Below, piece by piece: positions 12,655-25,300 of a DNA stretch of 64,000 bases. The notes beneath the pieces are model-generated. The model was not told where the DNA came from. It saw nothing but the letters and a program-made list of their open reading frames with translations, and did not search any database. The DNA lies in NCBI RefSeq assembly GCF_023078275.1, contig NC_062973.1, positions 23,652,565 through 23,716,564 on the forward strand, given 5' to 3'. A program made the position numbers and the translations under genes. Each line of letters begins with the position of its first letter. The first letter of the stretch is position 1. The stretch is from Leguminivora glycinivorella (taxonomy: Eukaryota > Arthropoda > Insecta > Lepidoptera > Tortricidae).

Positions 12655-13194
12655 CCGGCTGATGTTGATAATAACAGTAATCAAAGATAAATACGAGAAG
12701 ATTAATATCGGGCGGACTCTGGATTAATAGATTGAAACCCGCACGGGATTTGCTTCAATTTTCTTGATAGAAAGCCTAATACAAATATTAAAAAGTCATT
12801 TATACCTGAGTATTTCTCAAAAGCTATACAAAGCTAAAGTGGTAACTCGATTTTGTTAATAAGTCCTACGAATGGTGTATCATTTATTAATTTCATGATA
12901 AAGTAATGTACCTATCTTGGATATCTCACTTCCGGTCAAGATTTCGCGAGGGGCAACCGGCAAATTCGGATTCAGTGACCCCAAAATAGGTTGAAAAACC
13001 CGGTTGCTAAAAAGTAATATGATTTGCCAGTCGCATCAAGAAGGAGAGCGATTTTATACATTTTGGAACTAGACTACTAGCTTCCATCTGCCGGCCTTGC
13101 CAGAGCTAGTGATATATTTTTGGATTCAGTATGTGACCATATTCAGTGTGTGTCTGTGTGTAGTCTTACGAATCGTTCATCACATGAAGAAATG

Positions 13195-13355
13195 TTGCAC
13201 AAATGTTTTTTTTTACACCACATCGGTGGCAAACAGGTATACGGCACGCCTGATGGAAAGCGGTCTCCGTAACCTATGGACGCCTGCAACTCAAGGGATG
13301 TCACATGCGCGTTGCCGACCCATTAGAAATGTGTACACTCCTCTTTTGAAGAACC
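13195..13355 (+). repeat. Interspersed repeat (GGTGGCAAACAGG type)
   Basis: GGTGGCAAACAGGTATACGG, CCTGATGGAAAGCGGTC, CTATGGACGCCTGCAACTC, TCACATGCGCGTTGCCGACC. This order of motifs is common in lepidopteran genomes. 24775-24940 is a related unit. Confidence 0.65.
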
Positions 13356-13375
13356 CCATACTGTAGTTCATGTAG

Positions 13376-13513
13376 GTGAGTGTGTTTAGTAAAAAGTCCT
13401 ACTTTGTCGGTTACCAATTAAGGGGATATTTACTTGTATCTTTATATGAATATACTGACAAAGCGGCTTTATAGCAATCGACAAAGTGGGACGTTTTCCC
13501 GTGCACACGCACA
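13376..13513. mobile_element. MITE, GTCCCACTTTGTCG family (copy 1)
   Basis: GTGAGTGTGTTTAGTAAAAA, ACTTTGTCGGTTACC, CTGACAAAGCGGCTTTATAG, CGACAAAGTGGGACGTTTTC. Two inverted copies make up 36001-36370. Confidence 0.75.
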
Positions 13514-14704
13514 ATTTTGAGCCAATAAGGCCATATTGTTAGAATGAAAATACCTTAGTTCATAAGATTTCACTGTAGGTATGTTGATGTAATTTATTTA
13601 TTGAATTGTAAATAAAATTGCGTAGCTTACTTAAGTATCTACGTTATTTTTATATAATTAACACTATATATATATGCAATGATATATATTTTAACAAAAC
13701 GAACATAAATTATGTAGATTAGTTTAGGGTAGGTGATTTAGCTCTCAAAAATTCTGTGAAAATAACATTTAGTGGAATTCTCGATGTCAAACATACATAT
13801 AGTTATTACGTCTTCGGGTATAAATTCTGCCTAATATAATAAAACTGTTAGAATGTTATTTTCTTTTTCATTTACAAAACCCCGGTTTCTTTAGGTACTT
13901 ACAGGAAAATTTCGACAACCATGTGGACAACTAAATAGATAACAGATTTTAGGTTTCATTCAATTCAATATCAAATATTATCCAAATAAACGGATTACCT
14001 TTTTTTGTCGATATGTAAATGAATGTTAAAAAAAAAGAAAATACCCCTTAACTTTTGGGTACGTATACGAAATAGACTTACCTATATGTATGTATATCTA
14101 CGAAACACATGCATGCGCAATGGTGCAATGACACACATAGGTAATTTTGGCGTGAAAATGTAGGTACCTAACCTACCTTGATACCTATCAAGACCATTAT
14201 TTAGACCGTTACATTGAAATAAATCATCAAACATTTTTTTTCCATTATAGTACCATATAATCTAACTGGGGCATGAATGCATTTTTATTGAAGGTTAGTA
14301 GAATTAAGTTTATTAAAAAAATCAAACACCTGATACATCATTACCCTGGTGCGTCCATTCGTCCTTTTTGAATAAATTACTACAAAAAAAAGTCAGGGAT
14401 TGAAATCAACTAAAGTTTTAAGTTAAATCGTGACAGCATTCGTTTATGATTTCAATCAATAAATGGTGCCTGTGTTTGTCACCGTCTTCTTTTGTAGGTA
14501 GGTATTATAGAAAGAAAGGCTTTGTAGGTTTTTTCTAAGACCGCGCGATCACTTACTTACGAGTATCTCTTTATAGGGCACTGGTCTCAAAAAAGATCAC
14601 CCTGTTTGACTATCTTTTTGTATTTTTTTCCTGTACAGAATTTTTAGGACTACAGGATGGCGATGAGGTTTGAACTCACGATTTTTTTGAGTCTTGCCCG
14701 TTAA

Positions 14705-15165
14705 GACGATACGGTAGGGGTCAATTCTCCATACAAACGCTCTCGACTATTTCCTCTCTGGTTTTTGAAGATAGAGCAATGATTTTTTCAACTCAGATTG
14801 ATATTATTTTTATCCAATCAAAAATTTTAGCCAATCAAAAATTTCCATCATTGTGGCGCAAAAAAAGGTGTGTTACTCAAGATTGGTAACAATTAACCAA
14901 AAAAGCTAAACGGTCCGACATAGGTTATTTCATTGTTATTCAGATTCTCAAATTTCGTTCCGATTGATTAAGTTTTGAAGGAGGAAAGAGTCGAGAGCGG
15001 AACCTCGATTTTAAAGATTTTTTTTGAAATATCTTTTGACTGAGTTGTTCTTAATGGACAATTTTTTTTCGATAAATCTAGTTAATAACACTTGTATATT
15101 TCACTAAAATTCCCAAGTTGAAAGGGGGCTCCTTTCCATTATAGCATTTTCGCTACAGTATCCTC
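14705..15165. mobile_element. piggyBac-like MITE (copy 1), flanked by TTAA
   Basis: Imperfect inverted ends GACGATACGGTAG and CTACAGTATCCTC sit between TTAA at 14701-14704 and 15166-15169. The host sequence (CACGATTTTTTTGAGTCTTG then CCCGTTAA) continues unbroken at 16437-16530, which is the same repeat without the insert. TTAA duplication and excision-type empty site point to piggyBac; no transposase is present. Confidence 0.8.
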
Positions 15166-15405
15166 TTAAAGGATTATAGTAGGTAACTTAAATCCTAATA
15201 AATATCTAACCAATTATTAGGTTATTTCGAACAACATTGTAGCTACGTATTGTAAGAACTGCCAGAATAATATAATATGTATTGGACAATCAGTCTCCAC
15301 AGATCAAAGTCACCGAAATCAATAACCACAAGCTGATGACGAACCACGAGACGAGACGGTCATAAAACGAGAATCCAATCAGTCGTCTCGAACAGACGTC
15401 AATGA

Positions 15406-15545
15406 AATCTATACTAATATTAAAAATGCGAAAATTTGTCTGTCTGTCTGTGTGTCCCACGCATAAACTGATTATTTTAACTTTGGTACAGATAAAGTTT
15501 GAGTCTCGGGGAAATATAGGTATAGGATATTATTTAACCCGGAGT
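15406..15545 (+). repeat. Interspersed repeat (ATACTAATATTA...GTCTGTCTGT type)
   Basis: CTATACTAATATTAAAAATG followed by TTTGTCTGTCTGTCTGTGTG, related in its first part to 47505-47600 and 52292-52475. Confidence 0.5.
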
Positions 15546-16436
15546 CATCTCTTAAGGGTTTCAATTGTTTCAAATCTCACGCCTGAAAGTGGAGTAACTT
15601 AGCAACGCCTGTGAATTGATGCGTAGGTATGTCAGTCTTTAGCTTAAACCGCTAAATCGAACTTAGTTGAAATATAGTGAGTACAGAGAATATGTTTGCA
15701 TGTTTGAGATAAAATGAAATTTGGTATTGACAAAGACATATATAACTCCGTATAGACAGATAAAGTCTAAGAAAAAAACGTACCTCAATACCATACAGAA
15801 AAAGGTACGCTGGCCTAGATGGCATTATACCTTTGGGGTACGCTCAGCTAGATGGCGCTAATATTAATATTTGACATTTTAACACATATCAAGCTAAGAA
15901 TATGGGCCAAATTGTCAAAACTGAGGTTCAAAAGTTTTAGGCCTGTGTCAAGAGATGGCAGTCTATGCACTGTGATTACATATTTTACTTTGACATTAAC
16001 TCTCTATAATACTTGATCCTCTTTGGTATTGACGAAGAAAAGCGGTCTATTCGATCATACTTGAATAGATAAATGATTTTTTAACTTTAATTAAGTATCT
16101 ATGATATTTTTAATTTCAGAAATCAAATCTTATTTTCAATTATTTTTCAATTCCTACCCGAAAGTGAAATATTTAATTAATTCAGCGCCTAATTAATTAT
16201 TGCCTTCCTTTTTCATCAGGCGCTATATAAATTGCTAATTCCACGCAGACGTAGTCACTGATAAAAGCTAGCTATGTAGCTATACAACCTTTGCGACAGA
16301 TGCTGCTTCAAGAACTTGTAAAGTGGCAAAACGAACTCGACGAGACGGACTTAAAAAAGTATTCGAGTCGAGGGAGCGTGAAATCTCTCTTCTACGTATA
16401 TATATACTTGTATATATATACTTGTATATATATACA

Positions 16437-16545
16437 GGGTGGTCTTTTTTGTACAGAATGTTTAGTATCTACAGGATGGCGATGAGGTTTGAACTCACGA
16501 TTTTTTTGAGTCTTGCCCGTTAAAGGGTTAAAATAACAGTTGCAC
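16437..16545 (+). repeat. Host repeat with an empty TTAA site
   Basis: ACAGGATGGCGATGAGGTTT, GAACTCACGATTTTTTTGAG, TCTTGCCCGTTAAAGGG. It is paralogous to 14630-14704 plus 15166-15180 without the MITE. Upstream (about 16395-16440) is a TATATA-rich stretch. Confidence 0.7.
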
Positions 16546-17250
16546 CGGTGAGGCTGTCAAAACTGTTGCAAACTTACCTTAGGTTGACTTTACATTACTC
16601 GGCGTTTCTTTTTTTGCCTTTTTTTATTGATATTTTTAGGGAATTTTAGGTCAACAGCGAGCACCTTCTATTTCAATAGGAGACAAGAATTTTCCCAGAA
16701 TTTCCATACATTTTTGTTACTTTCCTCTTTTGTTACCCGTTGTATTGGTAAAAAAAATAATGTATGGGACTAATGTTTTCGAAAATGGAACACGCAACGA
16801 ATTGATTTTTTTTCTTTGTTGTCTATTCGTGGTCGCTAGTTTTTTTTTTATACAGAATGGGATTTTGTTTTGCACGCTCGTAGCTCGTAGCGTATACGTA
16901 GGAGGAAATGGCACCGAATCTGTTAATAACACGATATAAAATCGATTTCGTCTATTGATGAAGCCCTTTACAAAGTAATTAAATTAAATTTAGAACACAA
17001 CTTCCCTCTATGTAAATATTTAACCGCAATTATAACTAAGTACCTAAAATATTTACTAGAAGCCTAAACGCCTCTGGCAACGAAATTAATTTTTAAATAC
17101 AAACAACACACTACCTAATTCAATACCAATCATTTATGGGAAATTTTGTAAGTATGTATTAAGCATTTGAAGAAGTTATAGTACAACAATTCTAGTGCGG
17201 AATTAAGTAACTCTTTTCGATTAAAAAACTCCCGTCGAGGCACCTTCCGT

Positions 17251-17335
17251 AGGAGGCACACTGACATTTTATCCCGCCAGGCGGCGCCTGTGCAAATGTC
17301 TAGGCATGTCACTGTCATTCATATCCCTTCAGGTG
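17251..17335 (+). repeat. Fragment of the GAGGAGGCACA MITE family
   Basis: AGGAGGCACACTGACATTTT, ATCCCGCCAGGCGGCGCCTG, TGTCTAGGCATGTCA, matching the left half of 62815-63003. Confidence 0.75.
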
Positions 17336-17760
17336 GCGAAATCCGGGAGCCGACCGCACGTAAAGTGGCAGGTAACGGAGCCGGACTTGAAATAAAAAGC
17401 TGTTGAGTGGCAAGGATACCGCTAAAATGACAGAAAAAGTTTACCCTTGAGTGGCGGGGCCCTCACGGGTGGTCATCGCGAATGTTACTTATGTTACAAA
17501 AATTATAATTATTCAAAAAATGTAGGGATGTTGTGCATAAACCATATATCACTGGATTCATTATGAAACGGCTGAAATCATTCCATAGAAAAAAAAATAC
17601 ATTCCATTTATGTGAATTTTGCTAGACTCGATCAAATATCAGATGGCTACATTTTCCACCTCCATTTATTAAAGTAACTTTATCTAGGCAAAAAAACAGT
17701 AAATTGGAGAAAAAAGTAATTCAGGGACTTAAATATACATTTATTTACACTTATATCTCT

Positions 17761-18306
17761 TTTTTAGGGTTCCGTAGTCAACTAGGAACCCTTATAGTTT
17801 CGCCATGTCTGTCTGTCCGTCCGTCCGTCCGTCCGTCCGTCCGTCCGCGGATAATCTCAGTAACCGTTAGCACTAGAAAGCTGAAATTTGGTACTAATAT
17901 GTATATCAATCACGCCAACAAAGTGCAAAAATAAAAAGTGGAAAAAAATGTTTCGTTAGGGCACCCCCCCTACATGTAAAGTGGGGGCTGATATTTTTTT
18001 TCATTCCAACCCCAACGTGTGATATATCGTTGGATAGGTATTAAAAAATGAATAAGGGTTTACTAATATCGTTTTTTGATAATATTAATAGTTTCGGAAA
18101 TAATCGCTCCTAAAGGAAAAAAGTGCGTCCCCCCTCTAACTTTTGAACCATATGTTTAAAAAATATGAAAAAATCACAAAAGTAGAACTTTATAAATACT
18201 TTCTAGGAAAATTGTTTTGAACTTGATAGGTTCAGTAGTTTTTGAGAAAAATACGGAAAACTACGGAACCCTACACTGAGCGTGGCCCGACACGCTCTTG
18301 GCCGGT
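17761..18306 (-). mobile_element. GGAC-tailed interspersed element (copy 2)
   Basis: Reverse complement of the 6999-7585 element, from AGGGTTCCGTAGTCAACTAG with a short (GTCC)n tract to CACGCTCTTGGCCGGTTTTT. Confidence 0.88.
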
Positions 18307-18692
18307 TTTTTTTTTAATATTTTACAGTACAATTTTTGCGAAAAAGACGGTTTTTAAACACGTGACTCAAACATGGCAGGCGGATGGTCGAATCAAATTG
18401 GGTCATATTTCAAGTTGTTTTGAAGTTGAAGGTGTTTAACCTTTACTGAATGCCGTCCTTGTTTAGTGACGAATGGTTCGTGCAAGTATGAGGAAGCTAG
18501 ATATAGTTTTATACGGTTTTATTTATATATTTAGGTATATCGTCGCACGGGGTCCGGGAGCCGGTCCCTGCCACTTAACAGCTTGTTTTTCCCAGAGTCC
18601 GGCTCCCGGCGCCTGCCACTTAACGGAATGTTTTATAAAATGACCGCGCCACTTCTCCCCTATGCAACTTGTAGCTCTGCCACCTGAGGGGA

Positions 18693-19320
18693 TATGTGTG
18701 AGAGAGTAAAAACATATCATCTTCTCGCTCTCACGTATGAAATTATTTATCTTTGCAATGCAAGTGCAATGGACTAATAGGGTGGCGCCATCTGTGATAA
18801 CTAGAGATGGGCCGAATATTCGGTAAATATTCGGTATTCGGCATATTCGGCAAGATTTTTAATGTTCGTATTCGGCGGAATAGTTCGGTGACATTGCCGA
18901 ATATTTACCGAATAAACAAAGTAAATAAATAGCGTAAGTTGTTTCGTAATCCATCGGATAATGACATCCTATTTCAGCATTCTAAGGGACTACCAAAGGG
19001 AGTTAATGCGTTGAAATAAAAATACAATAATATTGTAAAAAAAGTAAAAATAACGTAGTTTAAGAAACAAAGTCCAAAATTTTCTTATGCACTAAATTAT
19101 AGGAACATTAAGGGCTTTATTTAGTAAATTAAATGTACCCATTACCAATCATTAAAAAGTTTTTAACTCTAAGCCAGAATCTAAAATATGGCGCAACCGA
19201 TATATAATAATAATAATGAATATTCGGCCGAATGTTCGGTTCGGTAACAGCTGAACCGAATGTTCGGCCGAATAATCGTATTCGGCTCATCTCTAGGATA
19301 ACCTTTGAGTATGCCTCCTC
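18693..19320. mobile_element. GAGGAGGCACA-family MITE interrupted by another element
   Basis: Left part GATATGTGTGAGAGAG, CATATCATCTTCTCGCTCTC, GGACTAATAGGGTGGCGCCA; right part GATAACCTTTGAGT, ATGCCTCCTC. It aligns with uninterrupted 62815-63003 except for the insert at 18802-19296. Confidence 0.8.
18802..19296. mobile_element. ATTCGG-rich inverted-repeat element (copy 1), with target duplication GATAAC
   Basis: It begins TAGAGATGGGCCGAATATTC and ends GGCTCATCTCTAG, with many ATTCGG/CCGAAT motifs in both terminal thirds. GATAAC is present on both sides (18796-18801, 19297-19302). The empty paralogue at 62975-62995 has this site once. Non-coding interior. Superfamily not assigned. Confidence 0.8.
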
Positions 19321-20479
19321 ATTTATCACCACTCATTCCGAACTTCCTCTTCGTAAGTACAACATTTTCCAGTATATGGATCTTTGAAGTTTCGTGCGTA
19401 GCGAGTGGCTCGAGAAGTGGAATCTTGACCGTTGCGAGGGTTTCAAGACGCGTAGGTTAAAAACCAAATGAAACACAAAATTTTTCACCACACCAACATG
19501 ATGTAGTTTTTAAAGCTACATGTTCTCTGTAGCCATATAATATTTGTATGCCATGTGGCCACAGACCAACCCCTATAGACATCTATTACAAGACGACTCG
19601 CGGTGGCCAGCCTTCCTAGTATTTGCACTGATATAAGCGCGGGCGCTCGCCGTGCCCGATCAGTATCGACCAAGTAACAGACCCGAAAGCAGCGCGTGTT
19701 TTTCGCACAAAAAAATTGGAAAAGGGTATTTTGATGCCTTAAAGATGTCCACCTGTAGTGTGAAATGATGTGGAAAGGTAACAAGAAGCTCAAGTTTAAA
19801 AACAGACGGCATTACATTCCACAAATAAGTCATATTTATAATTTATTCAGAGCCGGCATAGGTCAACTTACATTGGCCACTTACGCGTCAGTAGAGGGAC
19901 AGTCATACTTCTGTCCCTTTTCATCTGGCGCGACTGCCCGCCGTCCTTGAAACGGCCAATCACAGCGCGCTTAACACATTCCCCGCCCGCTCCTCGCACC
20001 CCAAACACTGGTGACTCGTATCGCGAACCAAATATACAAGACTGCCACTCTATAGGAGGTTCTCTGTGCATGTGGCGAAGCGTAATGATACTTTTCTACA
20101 CATTGAAGACCTACTGATGTTGTACCTATGTTTGACAAATAAATGATTTGGAATTTGGAATTAAAATACTATTTTAATCCATCCATATATTACCTAAAAA
20201 ATTAGGTATTATGTTTCAAATCATCAATAATAGGTAAAATCGTGGTAAAATCTAACATCCAGCATAAGGCAACAAGTTAAAATTTGTATGAAATCACTTC
20301 GCACTCTTGTGGATAAACTGCAATTTTGCTATCCGTTTTCGAATAATTAATTTAAGAGAGCCTTTACCAGTTGGTGTGGCGAAAAAGTCAAAATAATAAT
20401 GAGAGTTACGTAGAAACTGGCGCCCTAATTTATTTCCTACAAAATCAGTCCCCTTTCGTGAAGAGGATAAAATAAGAAA

Positions 20480-20530
20480 AAGCTTTGGGCGATGTGGCAT
20501 TTGAGTCAAATGTCACATCGCCCAAAGCTT
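20480..20530. repeat. 51-bp near-perfect palindrome
   Basis: AAGCTTTGGGCGATGTG pairs with CACATCGCCCAAAGCTT, and the inner CATTTGA/TCAAATG also pairs, so almost no loop remains. Confidence 0.9.
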
Positions 20531-20764
20531 CTTCATGTCAAATGATTTGACATCTATCGACAACTTGAAGCCGCAAAATAGATTTTCATATTATTATCAG
20601 ATTTATTGACTTCGCCTTTCTTTCACGGCCCTTTTATGTAGGCTGAGAATGACAAAGGAATTTTTATTTTTACAATCAACGATAGATATTGAATTGAGCT
20701 TTTGAATTGAGAAATTTATTCTATCATTCTTCGCCCGAGCGTGATTTTATGAATAGAGTAGATA

Positions 20765-21469
20765 CAGTCAACCAATTGGAACCCTAGGCCACTCTACAAC
20801 CATGTCAAAATGACAAGCAGTAAGAGATTTCGTAATTTATAACGTCACTATAACAATTAAATAGTTCTATACCTACCACACCGCGGACACTGGTGATCAA
20901 ATAGGTACAAGAAAAGAAAAGATATGAAAAGAGGCGCGTTCCTAGCACACATTCTAAGCTCGTGTAGGTGAACGCGCGCCATACTTGTAGGTATAAGTGA
21001 AATATGACAGGTCGACTGTTCGCGTTTTTGACAGGCGGTAACTGTGAGGTAACCGAGAGCGGGTGGGCGGCAGTTTCAGCGGGGAGCGGGAGTGCCCATA
21101 CTGTATGATTTATTATTATTATTGGGTGTGTTGTGGGCCTTTTTGCGTCACATCGGCCAGCAGTGATCTTTTGTGACGGCCCTTTATTAAATATCCTTAT
21201 TTATTCCCGTTGAGTCCAGAAAGTTCCAGATTCTTTGGGCTGTGAGATCTTGTACCTCATAGGGTTCCAGTACATGCCGCCCTAAGTAGGTACTTCTCCT
21301 TGACATTACTGTACGATAGTACTCTTTATTATACTGTGGTCCTACAGCGGCCTAGGGTTCTAATTGTTTCTGAAGCCTAGGCGACTATAGAACCCTTTCA
21401 CAGTAAAAGTCTACAACAAATAAAAGTACGGTGGTTCTAGAGTGGCCTAGTATTCTAATTGGTTGACTG
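20765..21469. mobile_element. TA-flanked inverted-repeat element carrying a nested repeat
   Basis: Ends CAGTCAACCAATTGGAAC and its counterpart (complement CAGTCAACCAATTAGAAT), continuing ACTAGGCCACTCTA, are flanked by TA. A family P repeat is inserted at 20891-21105. No transposase frame. Confidence 0.7.
20891..21105 (-). repeat. Interspersed repeat, family P (copy 2)
   Basis: Reverse complement of 2501-2684 and 59833-60023, e.g. TCGTGTAGGTGAACGCG, TCGACTGTTCGCGTTTTTG, AGCGGGGAGCGGGA. Confidence 0.8.
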
Positions 21470-21488
21470 TACTTATAGACGCATTATA

Positions 21489-21911
21489 GACGGTCAACTA
21501 AATGTCGGCACTGAAAAAGGCGGCAAATTTGAAATGTAGACCTCACCGGCCAATAAGGACAAAGGTTTAATTCCCACAAAAAATTTAAATAATCCTATGC
21601 GATGCTGACGGCAAACTGTCCCAACTGGTCCTTTCTGCATATTACATATTTCCAAATTGTGTTAATAATATGGAATAATATTGGATTTCGCTACGTTCGC
21701 GTTTGCATTTTTGTTCTTTATAGCCCATTTGATTTGAACCCTCCAACCTTGGATCTTCATATCTACGTGCTTGAATGCGTGTTATGGCTAATCAATGATT
21801 CCGCCAACCTCAAGTTTTAGGAAGGCACGCGTTTTATGAAACCACTGGCCGCTGAGTCCTTTAGTTTTCAAATTTGCCGCCTTTTTCAGTTCCAAGATTT
21901 GGTTGACTGTC
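21489..21911. mobile_element. Inverted-repeat element (GGCGGCAAATTTGAAA ends)
   Basis: GACGGTCAACTAAATGTCGG and CACTGAAAAAGGCGGCAAAT at the left are repeated inverted at the right (GCCGCCTTTTTCAGTTCC, GGTTGACTGTC). TA lies at both outer edges. It starts 18 bp after the preceding element. Confidence 0.75.
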
Positions 21912-22218
21912 TATAACGTGCCAAACTATACTAAAAAAAGTCGTGTCGTGTATTCAGTTGTCTCAAACATATTTGGGGCACGTTCCTAAACATCTGGATT
22001 GTTACTACATTATTTACTATAATATAAATAATATCTGTGTATATTTTTACTTTTGAGTTTGATTTTACATTACAAAGTGAAAGATTTTTTTTTTAATTAC
22101 ATTGTATTATACTTATACTTTCATTTTATTTAAAACATAACAATGCATTTTATATAAGTTCACAGCATGATTTTAGAACAGTGCTACGTTCTGACGTTTC
22201 GCATGCTGTGTTCTGTCA

Positions 22219-22391
22219 ATGTCAAACAAAATGACATTTCCGTATAGCCTTAATATTAGGTTATTTAAAAGAATATTAAATGAAAAACACTTATTTTACC
22301 ACCTCTACAGCACTAACTCTCGTTATAATGTCCTGTTCTTCGGGTCGGATGGTATAGCATTAAAAAGTTTGAAGAAAATAAACGAATTCAG
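22219..22391 (+). CDS. Mtfmt: Mtfmt coding exon 1
   Basis: 173 nt, ending phase 2 at donor GTAAAA. It encodes the putative mitochondrial presequence and the start of the formyltransferase domain (NVLFFGSDGIALKSLKKINE). The frame is closed upstream by TGA at 22192. Intron 1 is short (169 bp). Confidence 0.88.
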
Positions 22392-25300
22392 GTAAAAGAC
22401 ATGAAGCATAGTGCATGAATATTTGTTTAATTTTTTATAGAAATAAAGCGGTATTTATTGCTATTTTGGTAGTCACGAAAATATCGTTGAACACATTAGT
22501 ATCCTCTGTATCTCTCTACATGGATATTGTTAAAGATTTTTAATTTTATTTATGTTTCAGAAAAGCCGCAAACTGTATCAATCGGCTGGATTTAGTTACC
22601 ACTAATACGTCAAAGCACCGATCAGTCACCGAGGAGTATGCTCAAAAAGAGAATTTGACGACAATACCTTGGCCATTGCAGAATATTCAACTGGATTATG
22701 ATATTGGGCTAATAGTGGCATTTGGACATCTGATACGAGATCATGTCCTAGAAAAGTTCCCATTGTAAGTAATTTTTAATATAAGAGTTTTAAATGATGC
22801 ATTGAAATATTGAGACCTATAGCGGGACGATTTGGAATAACAACACTGGCACTGACGTTAGAACAAAGTTTATTTTGTTTCGATATAGTACACCACAAGG
22901 TTTGGTTACCAAACAAACGAATCCAAGCTATATTAGTTAAAACGTAACAGTTTAAACACAATTAAAGAGACAAAGGATCGTAGGGTCTGACATGCGCAAA
23001 CGCGTGCATTCTCTAGTAAAGCTATCGGTCACTGTTTCTACAATGCACAGCGTTGCCAGCTGCTATGTGATTGGACAAAACAAGTTACACACGTTAGCCA
23101 GCTAAGGTTGACCCATGACTTAGTCCGTTAGGAAGCAAGCCGGGGGCTACCTCTGTTGGTCCTATTTGGCAGTCGTCTATCTCCCTCAGACTGACTCGTA
23201 CCCTCTCTCTGAGACACATTAGGTGTAAAGCTAAAGCCAGTGTCACACGCTGTAGACCTCAATAAAAATCAAAGGTAATCACAGTTTATATCCCGGTCAA
23301 TATGTCTTAGTTTTTAATATACCTAATAAGTTTGTAAGTTTTTGTATACTGTGATAAGTGGGCAGTAATTTTCCACAAAGGATATGTCTGATCCATCTCT
23401 GTTACCGCAACACACATACCTACCAATTTCTTTTAATATTCTCTAACCCATTACACTCAAGCCAGGTTCATATGATCAAATTGTTAGGGTTGAATACAGT
23501 TAAATATAAATTACACCATTATTTAATTCACAAAATATTTGACATTCCATTGTGTTGTGTAACAAAAGTTACATGCAAATACGGTTCGAATGCTATATCA
23601 CAACACTTCAAACAAAACCAGATTTACCAACAATAATGGTGCAGACCATACAAATAATAATTCTTCAAAATTTATACAGCAGACTTATTATAACACATCT
23701 TTCTTGGCTATTTCTTCAGGAACTACAATCTCCCAAATTTTCCAATAATAATTGTGCACACCATACAAATATTGTTTTCCTTTAATTTGGAATGGGAAGG
23801 TCAATGAATGATGTACTGGCCAAGTGCCTGCAGACTTCTCGGGTCCAACTTTTCCACTCGTCTGTAATTCTCGTATGAACCAATGGTTTTTGTCATCAAG
23901 AGCATAAAAATAGATTTTGCCGCTCATACTAAATGGGAAACTGGACACATGCATATCCTTCCAATATTGTGTAATGGTCACTTCACCCAGTCTGCCATTT
24001 GGTAGAAATTCTTGAATAAAGTAGTAATTAGCATCAGAAGTGACTCCATAGATAAAATGTGAATATGCAAATCCTATGCTATAAATGCTGTTCCAAGTCC
24101 CGGAATCCGTCTTTGAACCCATTTTGCCACCGGGTTTCAATTTATGAATGGACCAATCACGATAGATTTGGTAGAAAATAAAATGTTCACCATAAATATT
24201 TAATGGGAATATCACAGAAGGTGTTGAATCCAATGAGCCAAAGTCTGTTTTCTCGCCTATTCGTCCACTGGGTAACAATTCGTGGATGACCCAAGAATTT
24301 TTATCACTGATAAGGTATAAGAAGGCTCTGCCATCATCATTATTTAGGGAGTATGAAATTCCCTTTGTATAAAAATGTTCCCACGTGCCTGTATCTCTCT
24401 CTGGGCCCATTACCCCGTCTTCTAGCAACTCTCTGATGAACCAATGTTTCCCGTAGGAGCCGTAGAAGTACTGCTTGTCTTTAATGGTGAACGGGACAGA
24501 AAGCTCGTGTTTAAGACTCCATTCTCCTTTATCGGTCACTTCGTCGATTGTAACACAATGACTAAAACAAATACTTGCAAAAATCGTGAAAATTTTTAAG
24601 TATAAGAAAGACATTTTTTAATTATATCAATAGAATAGTAAGTTCAGTGCTTGAATGCTCATGAACTGTGCTTATCTGCAAAACAGACTTTCAATATATA
24701 CCCGTGTTTTCTCTCCCACTGAATGTAATGAGGTGCGTTGGGGTAAGTTGTACCATATAGGTACTTTTTCTATAAGATTCGTGGCAAACGAGCAGACAGG
24801 TCGCCTGGTGGTATATAAGCGATCACCGCCGTCCATGGACACCAAAAGGGTTGGAAATGCTTTGCCAGCCTTTAAGATGGGAGTTCGCTCTTTTCTTGAA
24901 GGTTTGAAAGGTCATATCGGTCCGGAACTGTGCCAGTTCAATCCATAGTTTAGCTTATCTAAGAATTTCGTATTAGATTAGAATATAATATTTAGGTTCT
25001 TTTGAGAGGGAAAAGGTACGAGGCAGGATATAAGAGCTGTACAGGGACCGAGATTGTGTGATTACGTGATGTTGTCTTTGAAGATGTTTTGCTAGGCATC
25101 AGAAATAACACTTACTTTTGTGGATTACTTATTTATTCACACTTACCCCAAGTACCCCAACACACCTAACAACAATCAATAAGGTTAATGGTTATTAACC
25201 ATTGGTTAACCTGTTTGTACTCTCTCGGTTGATAAGAAGGCGATACAAAAATGTTAAAATCGACAATTGTAACCTGTCGAACCGTTATCACTTAAAAAAA

